Assembly (NCBI RefSeq): GCF_030717955.1
Contig: NZ_JAUZVY010000001.1
Location: 372,001 to 436,000 of the forward strand
Direction: 5' to 3'
Origin: Alkalimonas delamerensis
GTDB lineage: Bacteria > Pseudomonadota > Gammaproteobacteria > Enterobacterales > Alteromonadaceae
Length of the DNA stretch: 64,000 nucleotides
In this document: piece by piece, positions 42,745-51,294 of the stretch
How the letters are laid out: each line of letters opens with the position of its first letter
Position numbering within the stretch: the first letter of the stretch is position 1
Made by a program: the position numbers and the translations under genes
Notes under the pieces: model-generated
Database searches by the model: none
Seen by the model: the letters and a program-made list of their open reading frames with translations, nothing else
What the model was told of the DNA's origin: nothing

Positions 42745-43493
42745 TTGCTTTGCTCCTTGTTGCGTGGCTCCTTAGCCGGCTTGAACCACTGAATCACCCC
42801 GTCCAGCGTCGAGGCGATCTTGCCCTGATTGACGGCTGCAGCAGGATCTACGCCCTTAGGGCAAACGGTCGAGCAGTAACCAACAAAAGTACAGCCCCAG
42901 ACGCCGTTGTCGCTGTTTAGCTGCGCCATGCGCTCAGCCTTGCCGCTATCACGACTGTCCAGATTGTAGCGATGTGCCAGCGCAATGGCGGCCGGGCCTA
43001 AAAATTCCGGTTTTAAGCCAAACTGGGGACAGGCAGCATAGCAAAGGCCGCAGTTGATGCAGTTGGAAAACTGCTTGTAGCGCGCTAACTGAGCCGGTGT
43101 TTGTCGGTGGGGTTGACCTTGTGGCGCGGCCTCGGCAATCAGGTAGGGCTTGATGGCGGTTAAATGCTCCAAAAATCGCGACATATCGACAATCAGATCT
43201 TTTTCCACCGGGAAATTACCCAGGGGAGCCAGTTGCAAACCCTTGGGGTAGTCGCGCAAAAAGGTTTTGCAGCCCAGCTTGGGGACGCCATTGACCATCA
43301 CGCCGCAAGAGCCGCAAATCGCCATCCGGCACGACCAGCGGTAGCTTAGGCTGCTGTCTTGCTCGGCTTTGATTTGTTCCAGTGCATCCAGCACCGAGGT
43401 ACTGTCGTCGTACTCGACGTTAAACGCTTGCCAGTGAGGGGTGCTGTCCCGCTCGGGCAGGTAGCGCTGCAGTTGGATAGCCATGCTGGGCAT
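42741..43493 (-). CDS. frdB: fumarate reductase iron-sulfur subunit
   Basis: A 250-residue electron-transfer subunit with three Fe-S clusters. The [2Fe-2S] site is in SCRMAICGSCGVMVNG plus the Cys in LGCKTF; the [4Fe-4S] and [3Fe-4S] ligands are in CINCGLCYAACPQ, WGCTFVGYCSTVCPKGVD. It passes electrons from quinol to FrdA. Its start codon shares one base with the frdA stop. Confidence 0.97.
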   Translation of the reverse strand: MPSMAIQLQRYLPERDSTPHWQAFNVEYDDSTSVLDALEQIKAEQDSSLSYRWSCRMAICGSCGVMVNGVPKLGCKTFLRDYPKGLQLAPLGNFPVEKDLIVDMSRFLEHLTAIKPYLIAEAAPQGQPHRQTPAQLARYKQFSNCINCGLCYAACPQFGLKPEFLGPAAIALAHRYNLDSRDSGKAERMAQLNSDNGVWGCTFVGYCSTVCPKGVDPAAAVNQGKIASTLDGVIQWFKPAKEPRNKEQSK

Positions 43494-45283
43494 CAGGAGG
43501 TCTCCTTAGGCGGTTTGTCCGTTTGTGCTTGGCCGCCATAGCGGCGCTCAGCCGGTGCTGACAAGCTGGTATCCACCGCCTGCCATTCAATACGGGCTTC
43601 GGATCCAGTTTGATAAAAAGCCAGGCTGTGGCGCAAAAAATCCTGATCGTTGCGCTTGGTGAGGCCTGGCTCCTGGCGCTGATGAGCACCGCGCGATTCT
43701 TTGCGCTCAAGCGCTGCCTGGCACATGGCTTCGGCCACATCCAGGCCAAAACCAAGCTCAAGCGCATGCAGCAGCTCGGTATTAAAGGCTTTGCCGGTAT
43801 CGCTAAGGTGCAGTTGCTGGTAGCGTTGTTTCAGTTGGCCTAAGGTGGTGAGTGTCTGCTGCAGACCAGCTTCACTGCGGTAAATGCCACAGCCTTGCTC
43901 CATGCTTGCAGCCAGTTGCTGGCGCAGTTCGTGCCAGCGCTCGGTGCCCTTGCTGTTGTGGAGTTGTTTGAGCGGGGCCAATGCCTGCTCAGTCAGGCTG
44001 CTGAGCAATGGATCCGTAGCAGCAGAATGCGGCTCGCTGGCAACCCGGGCGGCTTCACGCCCTGCTACCTTGCCAAACACCAGCAGTTCGGTCAAAGAGT
44101 TGGAGCCCAGCCGGTTGGCGCCATGCAGCCCGACTGAGGCGCATTCGCCAACCGCATAAAGACCTGCAATGCTGGTGGCGCAGTTCGCATCGGTTAAAAT
44201 ACCGCCCATGGTGTAATGCACCGCCGGGCGGATCGGAATAGGGCTTTGAACCGGATCGACATTGACATAGGCTTTGGCCAGCTCGCAGATAAAGGGCAGC
44301 CGTTCCAGCAGGTAGCGCTGGCCAAGATGACGCAGATCCAAATGCACTACTTCGCCTTGTGGGTGCGAAATGGTGCGGCCTTGTTGCTGCTCGTGCCAGA
44401 AAGCCTGGGATAACTTGTCGCGAGGCCCCAGCTCCATGGTTTTATTCTGCGGCTTACCCAGCGGTGTTTCCGGCCCCAGGCCATAATCCTGCAAGTAGCG
44501 GTAGCCATCTTTATTTAGCAGGATACCGCCTTCGCCGCGGCAGGCTTCAGTGATTAAAATGCCGGAGCCCGGCAAGCCGGTTGGGTGGTACTGCACAAAC
44601 TCCATATCACGCAGCGCCACACCATGACGATAGGCCAGCGCCATGCCATCGCCGGTAACGATGCCGCCATTGGTATTGAACTGATAAACCCGGCCGGCGC
44701 CGCCGGTGGCTAGGATCACGCTGGCAGCTTTAATTTGCACCAGCTCGCCGCTGGCAATCTCAATCGCCAGCACGCCATAGCAGCGCTGTTCATGCACCAA
44801 CAAGTCCAGCACAAAGTACTCATCCAGCCGGCGAATTTGTGGGTACTTCAGCGAGGTTTGAAACAGGGTATGCAGGATATGAAAACCGGTTTTATCGGCG
44901 GCAAACCAGGTGCGTTCGGTTTTCATGCCGCCAAAGCGTCGGACCTGCACCTCACCACTTTGCTGCCGGCTCCAGGGGCAGCCCCAGTGCTCCAGCTGCA
45001 CCAGCTCATCGAAGGCGTGTTTGACAAAATAATCCACCACCCCTTGCTCGGCCAGCCAGTCGCTGCCAGCCACGGTATCGTCAAAGTGAGCTTGCAGGCT
45101 GTCGTGACTCAGTGTTACCGCTGCAGCACCGCCTTCGGCGGCTACTGTGTGTGAGCGCATCGGGTACACCTTAGACAGCAGGGTAACGGACAGCCTGGGG
45201 TTGGCTTCGCTCGCCGCAATGGCACTGCGCAAACCGGCACCGCCGCCACCGACCACCAGTACATCGGTTGTGAGTTGTTGCAT
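43493..45283 (-). CDS. frdA: fumarate reductase flavoprotein subunit
   Basis: A 596-residue catalytic subunit reducing fumarate to succinate during anaerobic respiration. FAD-binding VVGGGGAGLRSAIAASEANP, the covalent FAD His in RSHTVAAEGGAAAV, the active-site region with HPTGLPGSGILITEACRGEG, and HGANRLGSNSLTELLVFG. With FrdC and FrdD of the three-helix type (not SdhCD), this is a fumarate reductase rather than a succinate dehydrogenase. The start overlaps the stop of the preceding prenyltransferase by one base (TAATG). Confidence 0.97.
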   Translation of the reverse strand: MQQLTTDVLVVGGGGAGLRSAIAASEANPRLSVTLLSKVYPMRSHTVAAEGGAAAVTLSHDSLQAHFDDTVAGSDWLAEQGVVDYFVKHAFDELVQLEHWGCPWSRQQSGEVQVRRFGGMKTERTWFAADKTGFHILHTLFQTSLKYPQIRRLDEYFVLDLLVHEQRCYGVLAIEIASGELVQIKAASVILATGGAGRVYQFNTNGGIVTGDGMALAYRHGVALRDMEFVQYHPTGLPGSGILITEACRGEGGILLNKDGYRYLQDYGLGPETPLGKPQNKTMELGPRDKLSQAFWHEQQQGRTISHPQGEVVHLDLRHLGQRYLLERLPFICELAKAYVNVDPVQSPIPIRPAVHYTMGGILTDANCATSIAGLYAVGECASVGLHGANRLGSNSLTELLVFGKVAGREAARVASEPHSAATDPLLSSLTEQALAPLKQLHNSKGTERWHELRQQLAASMEQGCGIYRSEAGLQQTLTTLGQLKQRYQQLHLSDTGKAFNTELLHALELGFGLDVAEAMCQAALERKESRGAHQRQEPGLTKRNDQDFLRHSLAFYQTGSEARIEWQAVDTSLSAPAERRYGGQAQTDKPPKETS

Positions 45284-46185
45284 TAGATCTCCATCAGTCG
45301 GGCAAGTACAAGCCCCAGCAGCACCAAAGCGGGCAAGGCATGAGTCAGCAGCACATTGCGGCCAAGCAGGGGCGGTAGTTGTTTCGGACTATCGGCCAGC
45401 GGTTTTACATCGCGCAGCAAGCCCAGTGCCAGCGGCAGGCTCAGCAAAGCAAGCAGGCTGGCCACGGGCAGCCAGCCCAGCACCACACTGAGCAGCAGCC
45501 AGAGGTAGCACAACAATAGCAGAGCGCTGAAGATGTTGGCAGCTTGTGCGCGACCCAGCACAATGGGCAGATGACGTCGGCCGACTTTACGGTCGGCCTC
45601 GACATCCGGGAACTGGTTCAGTAGCAGCAAATTGCAGACCAGCAGCAGCAAGAGCCCCGACAAGCTGACCGCCAGCATATCGGGTGCACCGGCCAGCACC
45701 CAGTAACTGCCAAAGGTCATCAAAGCACCAAAACCAAGGCCCGGCGCCAGCAGGCACAACAGCGGGGATTTATTGATGTAATCGGTGTAGCTGTAGATCA
45801 GCAGCACTCCCGCCAGACCCAGCCATAACAAATGCCAATCAATCCGAGCGCTAAGGTAGAGGCCCAGCACGCTCACCAACAGCAAGGTACCCAGGGCTAA
45901 CCAAAGTGCCAGTCTGGCTTGCTGTGGCGCTGCCACCAGAGTACCGCTGCCACCACTAAAGGGTGTGCGCTCGGTCAGAAAATCCAGCCCGGAGCGAAAA
46001 TCAAAGTACTCATTAAAGGCATTGACACTGATATGCGCCGCCAATGCCAGCAGCATCACCAGCAGCAGTAAAGCGATGGATAGACTGCCATGCTGGTACC
46101 AGGCTCCGGCTGCCGCCAAGCCAACACAAAGCACACTTAGGGTTAAAAAAGGCAGGCGGGCAACGCCCAGTAGAGTTGTCAGCAC
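45283..46185 (-). CDS. UbiA-superfamily prenyltransferase (MenA-like)
   Basis: A 300-residue membrane enzyme with about nine helices. The first Asp motif is NAFNEYFDFRSGLD, near residue 55, and the second is DVEADRKVGRRHLPIVLG. It resembles MenA-type prenyltransferases (DHNA polyprenyltransferase) more than UbiA, which is encoded separately at 11594. It is the first gene of the operon with frdABCD (1-base overlap), so it probably supplies the low-potential quinone (menaquinone, or a related naphthoquinone) for FrdABCD. I see no men genes in the window. Its exact acceptor substrate is unproven. Confidence 0.85.
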   Translation of the reverse strand: MLTTLLGVARLPFLTLSVLCVGLAAAGAWYQHGSLSIALLLLVMLLALAAHISVNAFNEYFDFRSGLDFLTERTPFSGGSGTLVAAPQQARLALWLALGTLLLVSVLGLYLSARIDWHLLWLGLAGVLLIYSYTDYINKSPLLCLLAPGLGFGALMTFGSYWVLAGAPDMLAVSLSGLLLLLVCNLLLLNQFPDVEADRKVGRRHLPIVLGRAQAANIFSALLLLCYLWLLLSVVLGWLPVASLLALLSLPLALGLLRDVKPLADSPKQLPPLLGRNVLLTHALPALVLLGLVLARLMEI

Positions 46186-46212
46186 AGCATCCTCCTGATG
46201 TGAATCTGCTAC

Positions 46213-46252
46213 AGTATAGCAACACCAGATGACAAGTCTTGATCCAGCCCAA
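46213..46252 (-). promoter_or_regulatory. promoter of the prenyltransferase-frdABCD operon with candidate FNR box
   Basis: Minus strand extended -10 TGCTATACT (46213-46221). A candidate FNR box TTGATCCAGCCCAA on the plus strand (46239-46252) matches 8 of 10 key bases of TTGAT-N4-ATCAA, and its centre lies about 40 bases before the expected start, the class II activator position. A CCCAAC/GTTGGG inverted repeat overlaps it. Confidence 0.45.
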
Positions 46253-46277
46253 CTTCTGTTGGGTTAGGTGGATTAAG

Positions 46278-46306
46278 TTGACTGTTTTAGTCGGGTATTT
46301 TAGGCT
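46278..46306 (+). promoter_or_regulatory. possible promoter of fpr
   Basis: TTGACT at 46278-46283, 17-base spacer, TAGGCT at 46301-46306. The -35 is good, the -10 poor. Confidence 0.35.
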
Positions 46307-46336
46307 GAACTGAGTTCCGGTAACAGGAGACCCTTT

Positions 46337-47080
46337 ATGGCTCAATGGATTACGGCAAAGGTGGATGAAAATTACGCCTGGCACTCTGGCCTGTGCAGCC
46401 TGCGGCTGGCATTGCCGGGCTTTGATTTTGTTGCCGGCCAGTTTGTCCGCCTGGGGCTTGAAACCAGCGAAGGCCGGGTGCAGCGCGCTTATTCGCTGGT
46501 GAATGCGCCCGGTGCAGAGCGCCTGGATTTTTTATTGACGCCGGTCGCTGATGGCAAGGTCTCGCCTCGTTTGCATGCACTCAAGCCCGGTGACGAGGTG
46601 CAGCTTACTCAGCCAGCCACCGGCTTTTTCACATTGCAGGAAGTGCCGGCTGGCAAGACCCTGTGGTTAATGGCAACCGGCACCGGCATCGGGCCTTATC
46701 TATCCATGCTGGCCACCGCCGAGCCCTGGCAGCGCTTTGAACGCATCGTGCTGGTGCATGGCGTGCGGCAGCTGCAGGACCTGGTGTACCGCGAGCAAAT
46801 CCAAAGTTGGCAGCAGCGCTACCCCAGTCAGTTCCATTACCAGCCAGTGGTGACCCGGGAAAGCCATCCTGATGCCTTGCAGGCCAGGCTGCCCGGGCTG
46901 ATTCGAACGGGTCGGCTGCAACAAGCTGCCTCGGCCAACTTCGATTTATCCACACAAGTCATGTTGTGTGGCAACCCGGCCATGATCAAAGAGGTCTCGG
47001 CTGAGCTGGAAAGCCTGGGGCTGCGTAAAAACCTGCGCCGAACACCAGGCCACATTACAGTGGAGCAATACTGGAACTGA
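46337..47080 (+). CDS. fpr: ferredoxin/flavodoxin-NADP+ reductase
   Basis: FAD enzyme that moves electrons between NADPH and ferredoxin or flavodoxin. 247 residues, E. coli Fpr length. FAD-binding RAYSLVNAPGAERLDFLLTP (the RxYS motif), NADP-binding ATGTGIGPYLSMLA, and the C-terminal CGNPAMIKE and HITVEQYW. AACAGGAG precedes the ATG. Alone between the frd promoter and acnA. Confidence 0.96.
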   Translation: MAQWITAKVDENYAWHSGLCSLRLALPGFDFVAGQFVRLGLETSEGRVQRAYSLVNAPGAERLDFLLTPVADGKVSPRLHALKPGDEVQLTQPATGFFTLQEVPAGKTLWLMATGTGIGPYLSMLATAEPWQRFERIVLVHGVRQLQDLVYREQIQSWQQRYPSQFHYQPVVTRESHPDALQARLPGLIRTGRLQQAASANFDLSTQVMLCGNPAMIKEVSAELESLGLRKNLRRTPGHITVEQYWN

Positions 47081-47090
47081 TCCCAGGCAT

Positions 47091-47138
47091 GAGCAGCGAA
47101 GACTGCTCGAAGACTCGCAGTGACATGGCTGAACAGCC
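47091..47138 (+). promoter_or_regulatory. two stem-loops in the acnA leader
   Basis: GAGCAG/CTGCTC (47091-47108, 6-base loop), and GGCTG-AA-CAGCC (47127-47138) which can extend with outer TGAC/GTCA. No T tract follows either, so these are not clear terminators for fpr; they may be leader structure or a fpr 3' end. Confidence 0.35.
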
Positions 47139-47177
47139 GTCAGTCCACTAAGCTGACAACAACGATGCAGGAGCACC

Positions 47178-49829
47178 ATGATGACTTCAAAAAAAATCCA
47201 ATGCGATGCCCGTCTTACCGTAGCAGACAAAGAATACCGTTACTGCTCGCTGGCTAAGGCCGCTGAAAGCTTGGGGGATATCAGCCGGCTGCCTGTGTCG
47301 CTGAAAGTTCTGCTGGAAAACCTGCTGCGTCATCAGGATGGGGTGACGGTGCAGTACGAGGATCTGACGGCAATACATGCTTGGCTGCAGGAGAAAAATT
47401 CCAGCCGGGAAATTCAGTACCGGCCAGCCCGGGTACTGATGCAGGATTTCACCGGGGTGCCGGCGGTGGTGGATTTGGCTTCGATGCGCGATGCGGTGGT
47501 CAAAGCCGGTGGCGATCCTGAGCTCATTAACCCATTATCGGCGGTGGATCTGGTGATCGATCACTCGGTGATGGTCGACACCTTCGCCAATGCGAACGCC
47601 TTTGCCGACAACGTAGCGCTGGAGGTCGAGCGCAATAAAGAGCGGTATGCCTTTTTACGTTGGGGCCAGAAAGCCTTTGGCAATTTCCGGGTGGTGCCGC
47701 CTGGCACCGGCATTTGCCATCAGGTGAATCTGGAATACCTGGCCAAAGTAGCCTGGACCGAAGACAAAGACGGTGATACCTGGATCTACCCGGATACGCT
47801 GGTCGGTACCGACTCCCACACCACCATGATCAATGGTCTCGGTGTACTGGGCTGGGGCGTGGGCGGCATTGAAGCTGAAGCCGCCATGCTGGGCCAGCCG
47901 GTGTCGATGCTGCTGCCGGAAGTGGTTGGTTTTAAACTCACCGGCAAGATGCCGGAAGGCACGACGGCTACTGATCTGGTGCTCACCGTGACTCAGATGC
48001 TGCGGGCCAAGGGCGTGGTGGGCAAATTTGTCGAGTTTTTTGGTGACGGCTTGGCGCACTTGCCGCTGGCCGATCGCGCCACCATCGCCAATATGTCTCC
48101 GGAGTTTGGTGCCACCTGCGGGTTCTTCCCGGTGGATGAGGAAACGCTAAAATATCTAGAGCTGTCCGGCCGTTCCGATCAGCAGATTGCGCTGGTGAAA
48201 GCCTACTGCCAGGCGCAGGGCTTGTGGCACGATGTCAGCAAGGAGCCGGTATTCAGTGCGGTGCTGGAGCTGGACCTTGCCACGGTAAAGCCGGCGCTGG
48301 CCGGGCCAAAGCGGCCGCAGGATAAAGTTGCCCTGCCTGATATCAAAGGGGTGATGCAACTGGAAATCGAGCAACTGAAAAACAAACAGGCTGCGGTTGC
48401 CATCGACGGCATGGAGCATGCGCTGAAGCACGGTGATCTGGTGATTGCCGCCATTACCTCCTGCACCAATACCTCCAACCCCAGTGTGATGATGGCCGCT
48501 GGTTTGGTTGCCAAAAAAGCCATTGAGCATGGTTTAGAGGTAAAACCCTGGGTAAAAACATCCTTAGCGCCGGGCTCCAAGGTGGTGACCGATTACCTGG
48601 ATAAAGCCGGCTTAACCAAGTCGCTGGAGCAGTTGGGCTTTCATCTGGTCGGCTATGGCTGCACCACCTGCATCGGCAACTCTGGTCCTTTGCCGGATGC
48701 CATCAGCGATGCCGTCGATCAGGGCAATTTGACGGTGGCCTCGGTGCTGTCTGGTAACCGCAACTTTGAAGGCCGTATTCACCCGCAGGTCAAAGCCAAC
48801 TGGCTGGGATCGCCGCCTTTGGTGGTGGCCTATGCGCTGGCCGGCACCATGCTGATCGATTTGGCAGAGGATCCGATTGGGCAGGGTAAAAATGGCCCGG
48901 TTTATTTAAAAGACATCTGGCCGAGCCAAAAAGAAATCGCCGAGGCGGTGGCTCTGGTGGATGGTGCTATGTTCCGCAAACAATACGCCGATGTGTTTAG
49001 CGGCGATACTCATTGGAAAGAATTGCCAGTCACAGAAGGACGCACCTACCATTGGGATAACCGCTCGACCTACATTCAGCAGCCGCCATTTTTTGCTGAT
49101 TTTGGTGAAAAGGTGCAGATAGAGCCGATCACCGATGCTTACGTGCTGGCGCTGTTTGGCGACTCCATCACCACCGATCACATTTCCCCGGCCGGTGCTA
49201 TCAAAGCCAGCTCACCGGCCGGCCGTTATTTGAGCGAGCAGGGGGTGGCTGAAGCGGATTTTAACTCCTACGGCTCGCGCCGTGGCAACCACGAGGTGAT
49301 GATGCGTGGCACCTTTGCCAATATCCGTATTCGTAATCAGTTGCTGCCAGGTGTGGAAGGTGGCGAGACCAAACATTTTCCATCCGGCGAGCAGCTGGCA
49401 ATTTACGATGCGGCCATGCGCTACCAGCAGGACAAACAACCCTTGGTGGTGTTGGCCGGTAAAGAATACGGCACCGGCTCCAGTCGCGACTGGGCCGCTA
49501 AAGGCACCCGTTTGCTCGGGGTCAAAGCCGTCATCGCCGAGAGCTTTGAGCGCATTCACCGCTCCAATCTGGTAGGGATGGGCGTGCTGCCGCTGCAGTT
49601 TAGCGACGGCGAAAACATCGAGGTGCTGCAACTGACCGGTGAGGAGCGTTTCAGCCTGCCAGAGCTGGATGCGGATCTGGCGGTCGGCCAGTTGCTCACC
49701 GTTGAAGCCAAGCGGGCCGATGGCAAAGTAAAACGCTTTCAGGTCAAATGCCGCATCGACACCGACAACGAGCTGCAGTACTTCCGCAGCGGCGGTATCT
49801 TGCAGCATGTGCTGACGCAACTGCTGTAA
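47178..49829 (+). CDS. acnA: aconitate hydratase AcnA
   Basis: [4Fe-4S] aconitase of the TCA cycle, 883 residues (E. coli AcnA 891). Cluster ligands are in ITSCTNTSNPSVMMAAGL and GYGCTTCIGNSGPL; GTDSHTTMINGLGVLGWGVG is the substrate loop; the mobile domain 4 has GDSITTDHISPAGAI and GSSRDWAAKGTRLLGVKAVI. Two ATG codons follow each other; AGGAG lies just upstream. The size and the order of domains place it in AcnA/IRP, not AcnB. Confidence 0.97.
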   Translation: MMTSKKIQCDARLTVADKEYRYCSLAKAAESLGDISRLPVSLKVLLENLLRHQDGVTVQYEDLTAIHAWLQEKNSSREIQYRPARVLMQDFTGVPAVVDLASMRDAVVKAGGDPELINPLSAVDLVIDHSVMVDTFANANAFADNVALEVERNKERYAFLRWGQKAFGNFRVVPPGTGICHQVNLEYLAKVAWTEDKDGDTWIYPDTLVGTDSHTTMINGLGVLGWGVGGIEAEAAMLGQPVSMLLPEVVGFKLTGKMPEGTTATDLVLTVTQMLRAKGVVGKFVEFFGDGLAHLPLADRATIANMSPEFGATCGFFPVDEETLKYLELSGRSDQQIALVKAYCQAQGLWHDVSKEPVFSAVLELDLATVKPALAGPKRPQDKVALPDIKGVMQLEIEQLKNKQAAVAIDGMEHALKHGDLVIAAITSCTNTSNPSVMMAAGLVAKKAIEHGLEVKPWVKTSLAPGSKVVTDYLDKAGLTKSLEQLGFHLVGYGCTTCIGNSGPLPDAISDAVDQGNLTVASVLSGNRNFEGRIHPQVKANWLGSPPLVVAYALAGTMLIDLAEDPIGQGKNGPVYLKDIWPSQKEIAEAVALVDGAMFRKQYADVFSGDTHWKELPVTEGRTYHWDNRSTYIQQPPFFADFGEKVQIEPITDAYVLALFGDSITTDHISPAGAIKASSPAGRYLSEQGVAEADFNSYGSRRGNHEVMMRGTFANIRIRNQLLPGVEGGETKHFPSGEQLAIYDAAMRYQQDKQPLVVLAGKEYGTGSSRDWAAKGTRLLGVKAVIAESFERIHRSNLVGMGVLPLQFSDGENIEVLQLTGEERFSLPELDADLAVGQLLTVEAKRADGKVKRFQVKCRIDTDNELQYFRSGGILQHVLTQLL

Positions 49830-49870
49830 AGTTAGCGGGTGATTGCTGCTCTTGTGGCAGAACCCGAAGT

Positions 49871-50161
49871 TTAAAAACCATCAATGAGTAAATCGAGACC
49901 GGCTTTGATTTGGGTTCGGTACTGCTGTAGCGAGAACGATGTGGATTTTAAGCGTTTGGCTGACACCGAAGCAATATCCAGTAAATCGACAAAGCAGGCC
50001 TGATCATCAAGCATCACGGGAAACTGAAAAGGGGCTAATAACTTGTGTTGCTTTACTGGTTTTACTACTGCTACCAGTAATGCGTCAATATCATGAAATA
50101 GCGTGTTCGTGAGAATAACTACGGTTTGCTGATCGATAGTGGCAACACTGAATTGATCCAT
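49871..50161 (-). CDS. ccdB: CcdB family toxin
   Basis: A 96-residue toxin of the CcdB family, which poisons DNA gyrase. It keeps the SH3-like start MDQFSVATIDQQTVVILTNT, a middle LLAPFQFPVMLDDQACFVDL and the C-terminal SLQQYRTQIKAGLDLLIDGF; family members end with a gyrase-contacting Trp-Gly-Ile, here replaced by Asp-Gly-Phe, so its activity against gyrase is open. It begins 2 bases after the antitoxin ends. Antitoxin-first order is kept. Confidence 0.88.
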   Translation of the reverse strand: MDQFSVATIDQQTVVILTNTLFHDIDALLVAVVKPVKQHKLLAPFQFPVMLDDQACFVDLLDIASVSAKRLKSTSFSLQQYRTQIKAGLDLLIDGF

Positions 50162-50163
50162 CT

Positions 50164-50397
50164 TTACAGTTGCCCCAGCCGCTCAGCAAAGGTACCGTGT
50201 TGCTCAATAAGTTGGTTATAGTCCGCTATGGCATCAGCATTTTGCTTTCGCCATAAATCAGCTTTAGCCTGGCTGACGGCTTTGCGCAATGCTTGTTCCA
50301 GTAGTAAGGACGGACTGATATTGAATGATTTTGCCTCGGCCAGCAATGCCGCATCGATAGAGGTGTTGCAGGCTGTTTTTGTTGGTTGGTTCATCAT
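50164..50397 (-). CDS. ccdA: CcdA family antitoxin
   Basis: A 77-residue antitoxin. N-terminal ribbon-helix-helix DNA-binding part (KTACNTSIDAALLAEAKSFN, then SPSLLLEQALRKAV) and C-terminal toxin-neutralising helix ending NQLIEQHGTFAERLGQL, where the usual Trp/Gly/Phe/Asp motif lies. Two ATG codons start it (MMNQ). Directly upstream of ccdB. Confidence 0.9.
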   Translation of the reverse strand: MMNQPTKTACNTSIDAALLAEAKSFNISPSLLLEQALRKAVSQAKADLWRKQNADAIADYNQLIEQHGTFAERLGQL

Positions 50398-50423
50398 CAG
50401 ATCCTCAATGCAAAGCTATTCAG

Positions 50424-50452
50424 AGTATAGCGCAATTAGTCTGCGCATAAAA
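50424..50452 (-). promoter_or_regulatory. ccdAB promoter with operator-like palindrome in the spacer
   Basis: On the minus strand, -35 TTTTAT (50447-50452) and -10 TATACT (50424-50429) enclose a 17-base spacer that starts GCGCA and ends TGCGC (50430-50446), a perfect 5-bp inverted repeat. This placement suits autorepression by CcdA. Confidence 0.45.
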
Positions 50453-50562
50453 CCTGCGTATCATTTAAGAATAACTGAAACTGAGTAGTTGATACCCATT
50501 TTATAGGCTTAGTTTTTTAGTGGTCATCTTGACGGCAGTATAAGCTTGGTTGATGACAAAAG

Positions 50563-50575
50563 GCACACGTTGTGC
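50563..50575 (+). promoter_or_regulatory. candidate operator of the BrnT-type pair
   Basis: GCACA-CGT-TGTGC, a perfect 13-base palindrome 13 bases before the toxin ATG at 50588, likely bound by the downstream antitoxin. No convincing -35/-10 pair is seen. Confidence 0.35.
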
Positions 50576-50587
50576 TAATTTTAACCA

Positions 50588-50866
50588 ATGAAGCAATTTA
50601 ACTGGAATGCAGACAAAAATCAGTTGCTGATGGCAGAGCGCGGAGTCTCGCTCGAGGATGTGCTATATGCTTTTCAAGCCGGCCAGCTGCTGGACGAAGT
50701 TGCACACCCAAATACCGAAAAATACCCTCAGCAGCGAGTATTTATTGTTTGCATTGATGACTATGCCTGGCTGGTTCCTTTTGTTGAAACCACGGATGAA
50801 ATTTTCTTAAAAAGCATCATTCCCAGTCGCAAAGCCACGAAGCAGTATCTAAGGAGGGCCAAATGA
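50588..50866 (+). CDS. BrnT-family toxin
   Basis: A 92-residue toxin of the BrnT type. It opens with MKQFNWNADKNQLLMAERGV, the typical FxWDxxKNxxNxxKHGV-like start in degenerate form, then VFIVCIDDYAWLVPFV and the C-terminal KSIIPSRKATKQYLRR. BrnT toxins are RelE-fold ribonucleases. The usual His in the KHGV region is replaced (AERGV), so catalysis may depend on other residues. The antitoxin overlaps by 4 bases. Confidence 0.82.
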   Translation: MKQFNWNADKNQLLMAERGVSLEDVLYAFQAGQLLDEVAHPNTEKYPQQRVFIVCIDDYAWLVPFVETTDEIFLKSIIPSRKATKQYLRRAK

Positions 50867-51186
50867 GCCAGCTAAAACTGGATCAAGACGACGCCGAGCT
50901 GTTGCACGACCTTGAAAGTGACGACTTCAAGTCGGTTTTGACGCCCGAACGGCGAGCGGAATTGTCTGCTGCGGCAGAGCGTACGGTTCGAAAAGATAAG
51001 CGTATCAATATCCGTATTTCTGCCCGGGATTTAGAAGCGATTCAACGCAGGGCGTTGGAAGAAGGCATGCCTTATCAGACCTTGGTCGCCAGCGTACTTC
51101 ATAAGTATGTCTCCGGTGGTTTAACCGATGTGGTTGCCAGCAAAGTGCGTGAACCGGCAGGCAAATACAATAAAAAGAAGGTGTAA
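50863..51186 (+). CDS. COG5304/CopG-type antitoxin
   Basis: A 107-residue antitoxin. The first 45 residues bind toxin (acidic, LLHDLESDDFKSVLTPERRA), and the C-terminal half is a DNA-binding ribbon-helix-helix-like domain: RINIRISARDLEAIQRRALE, then EGMPYQTLVASVLHKYVSG, which is the recognised COG5304 block. Overlap of 4 bases with the toxin gene. Toxin-first order, opposite to the adjacent ccdAB pair. Confidence 0.88.
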   Translation: MSQLKLDQDDAELLHDLESDDFKSVLTPERRAELSAAAERTVRKDKRINIRISARDLEAIQRRALEEGMPYQTLVASVLHKYVSGGLTDVVASKVREPAGKYNKKKV

Positions 51187-51294
51187 CTCCTGCGCTTGCA
51201 GCCCTTGTCTAGCCACTTAGGTTGATGCAGGTTATTGATTCAGCGCCATCTGTTAGCAGCAAAAGAGCAGCGTTAAACCTTAGCAGTGGGAAAT

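Noticed and set aside
49212..49820. 202-residue minus-strand frame
   Set aside because: Antisense shadow of acnA.
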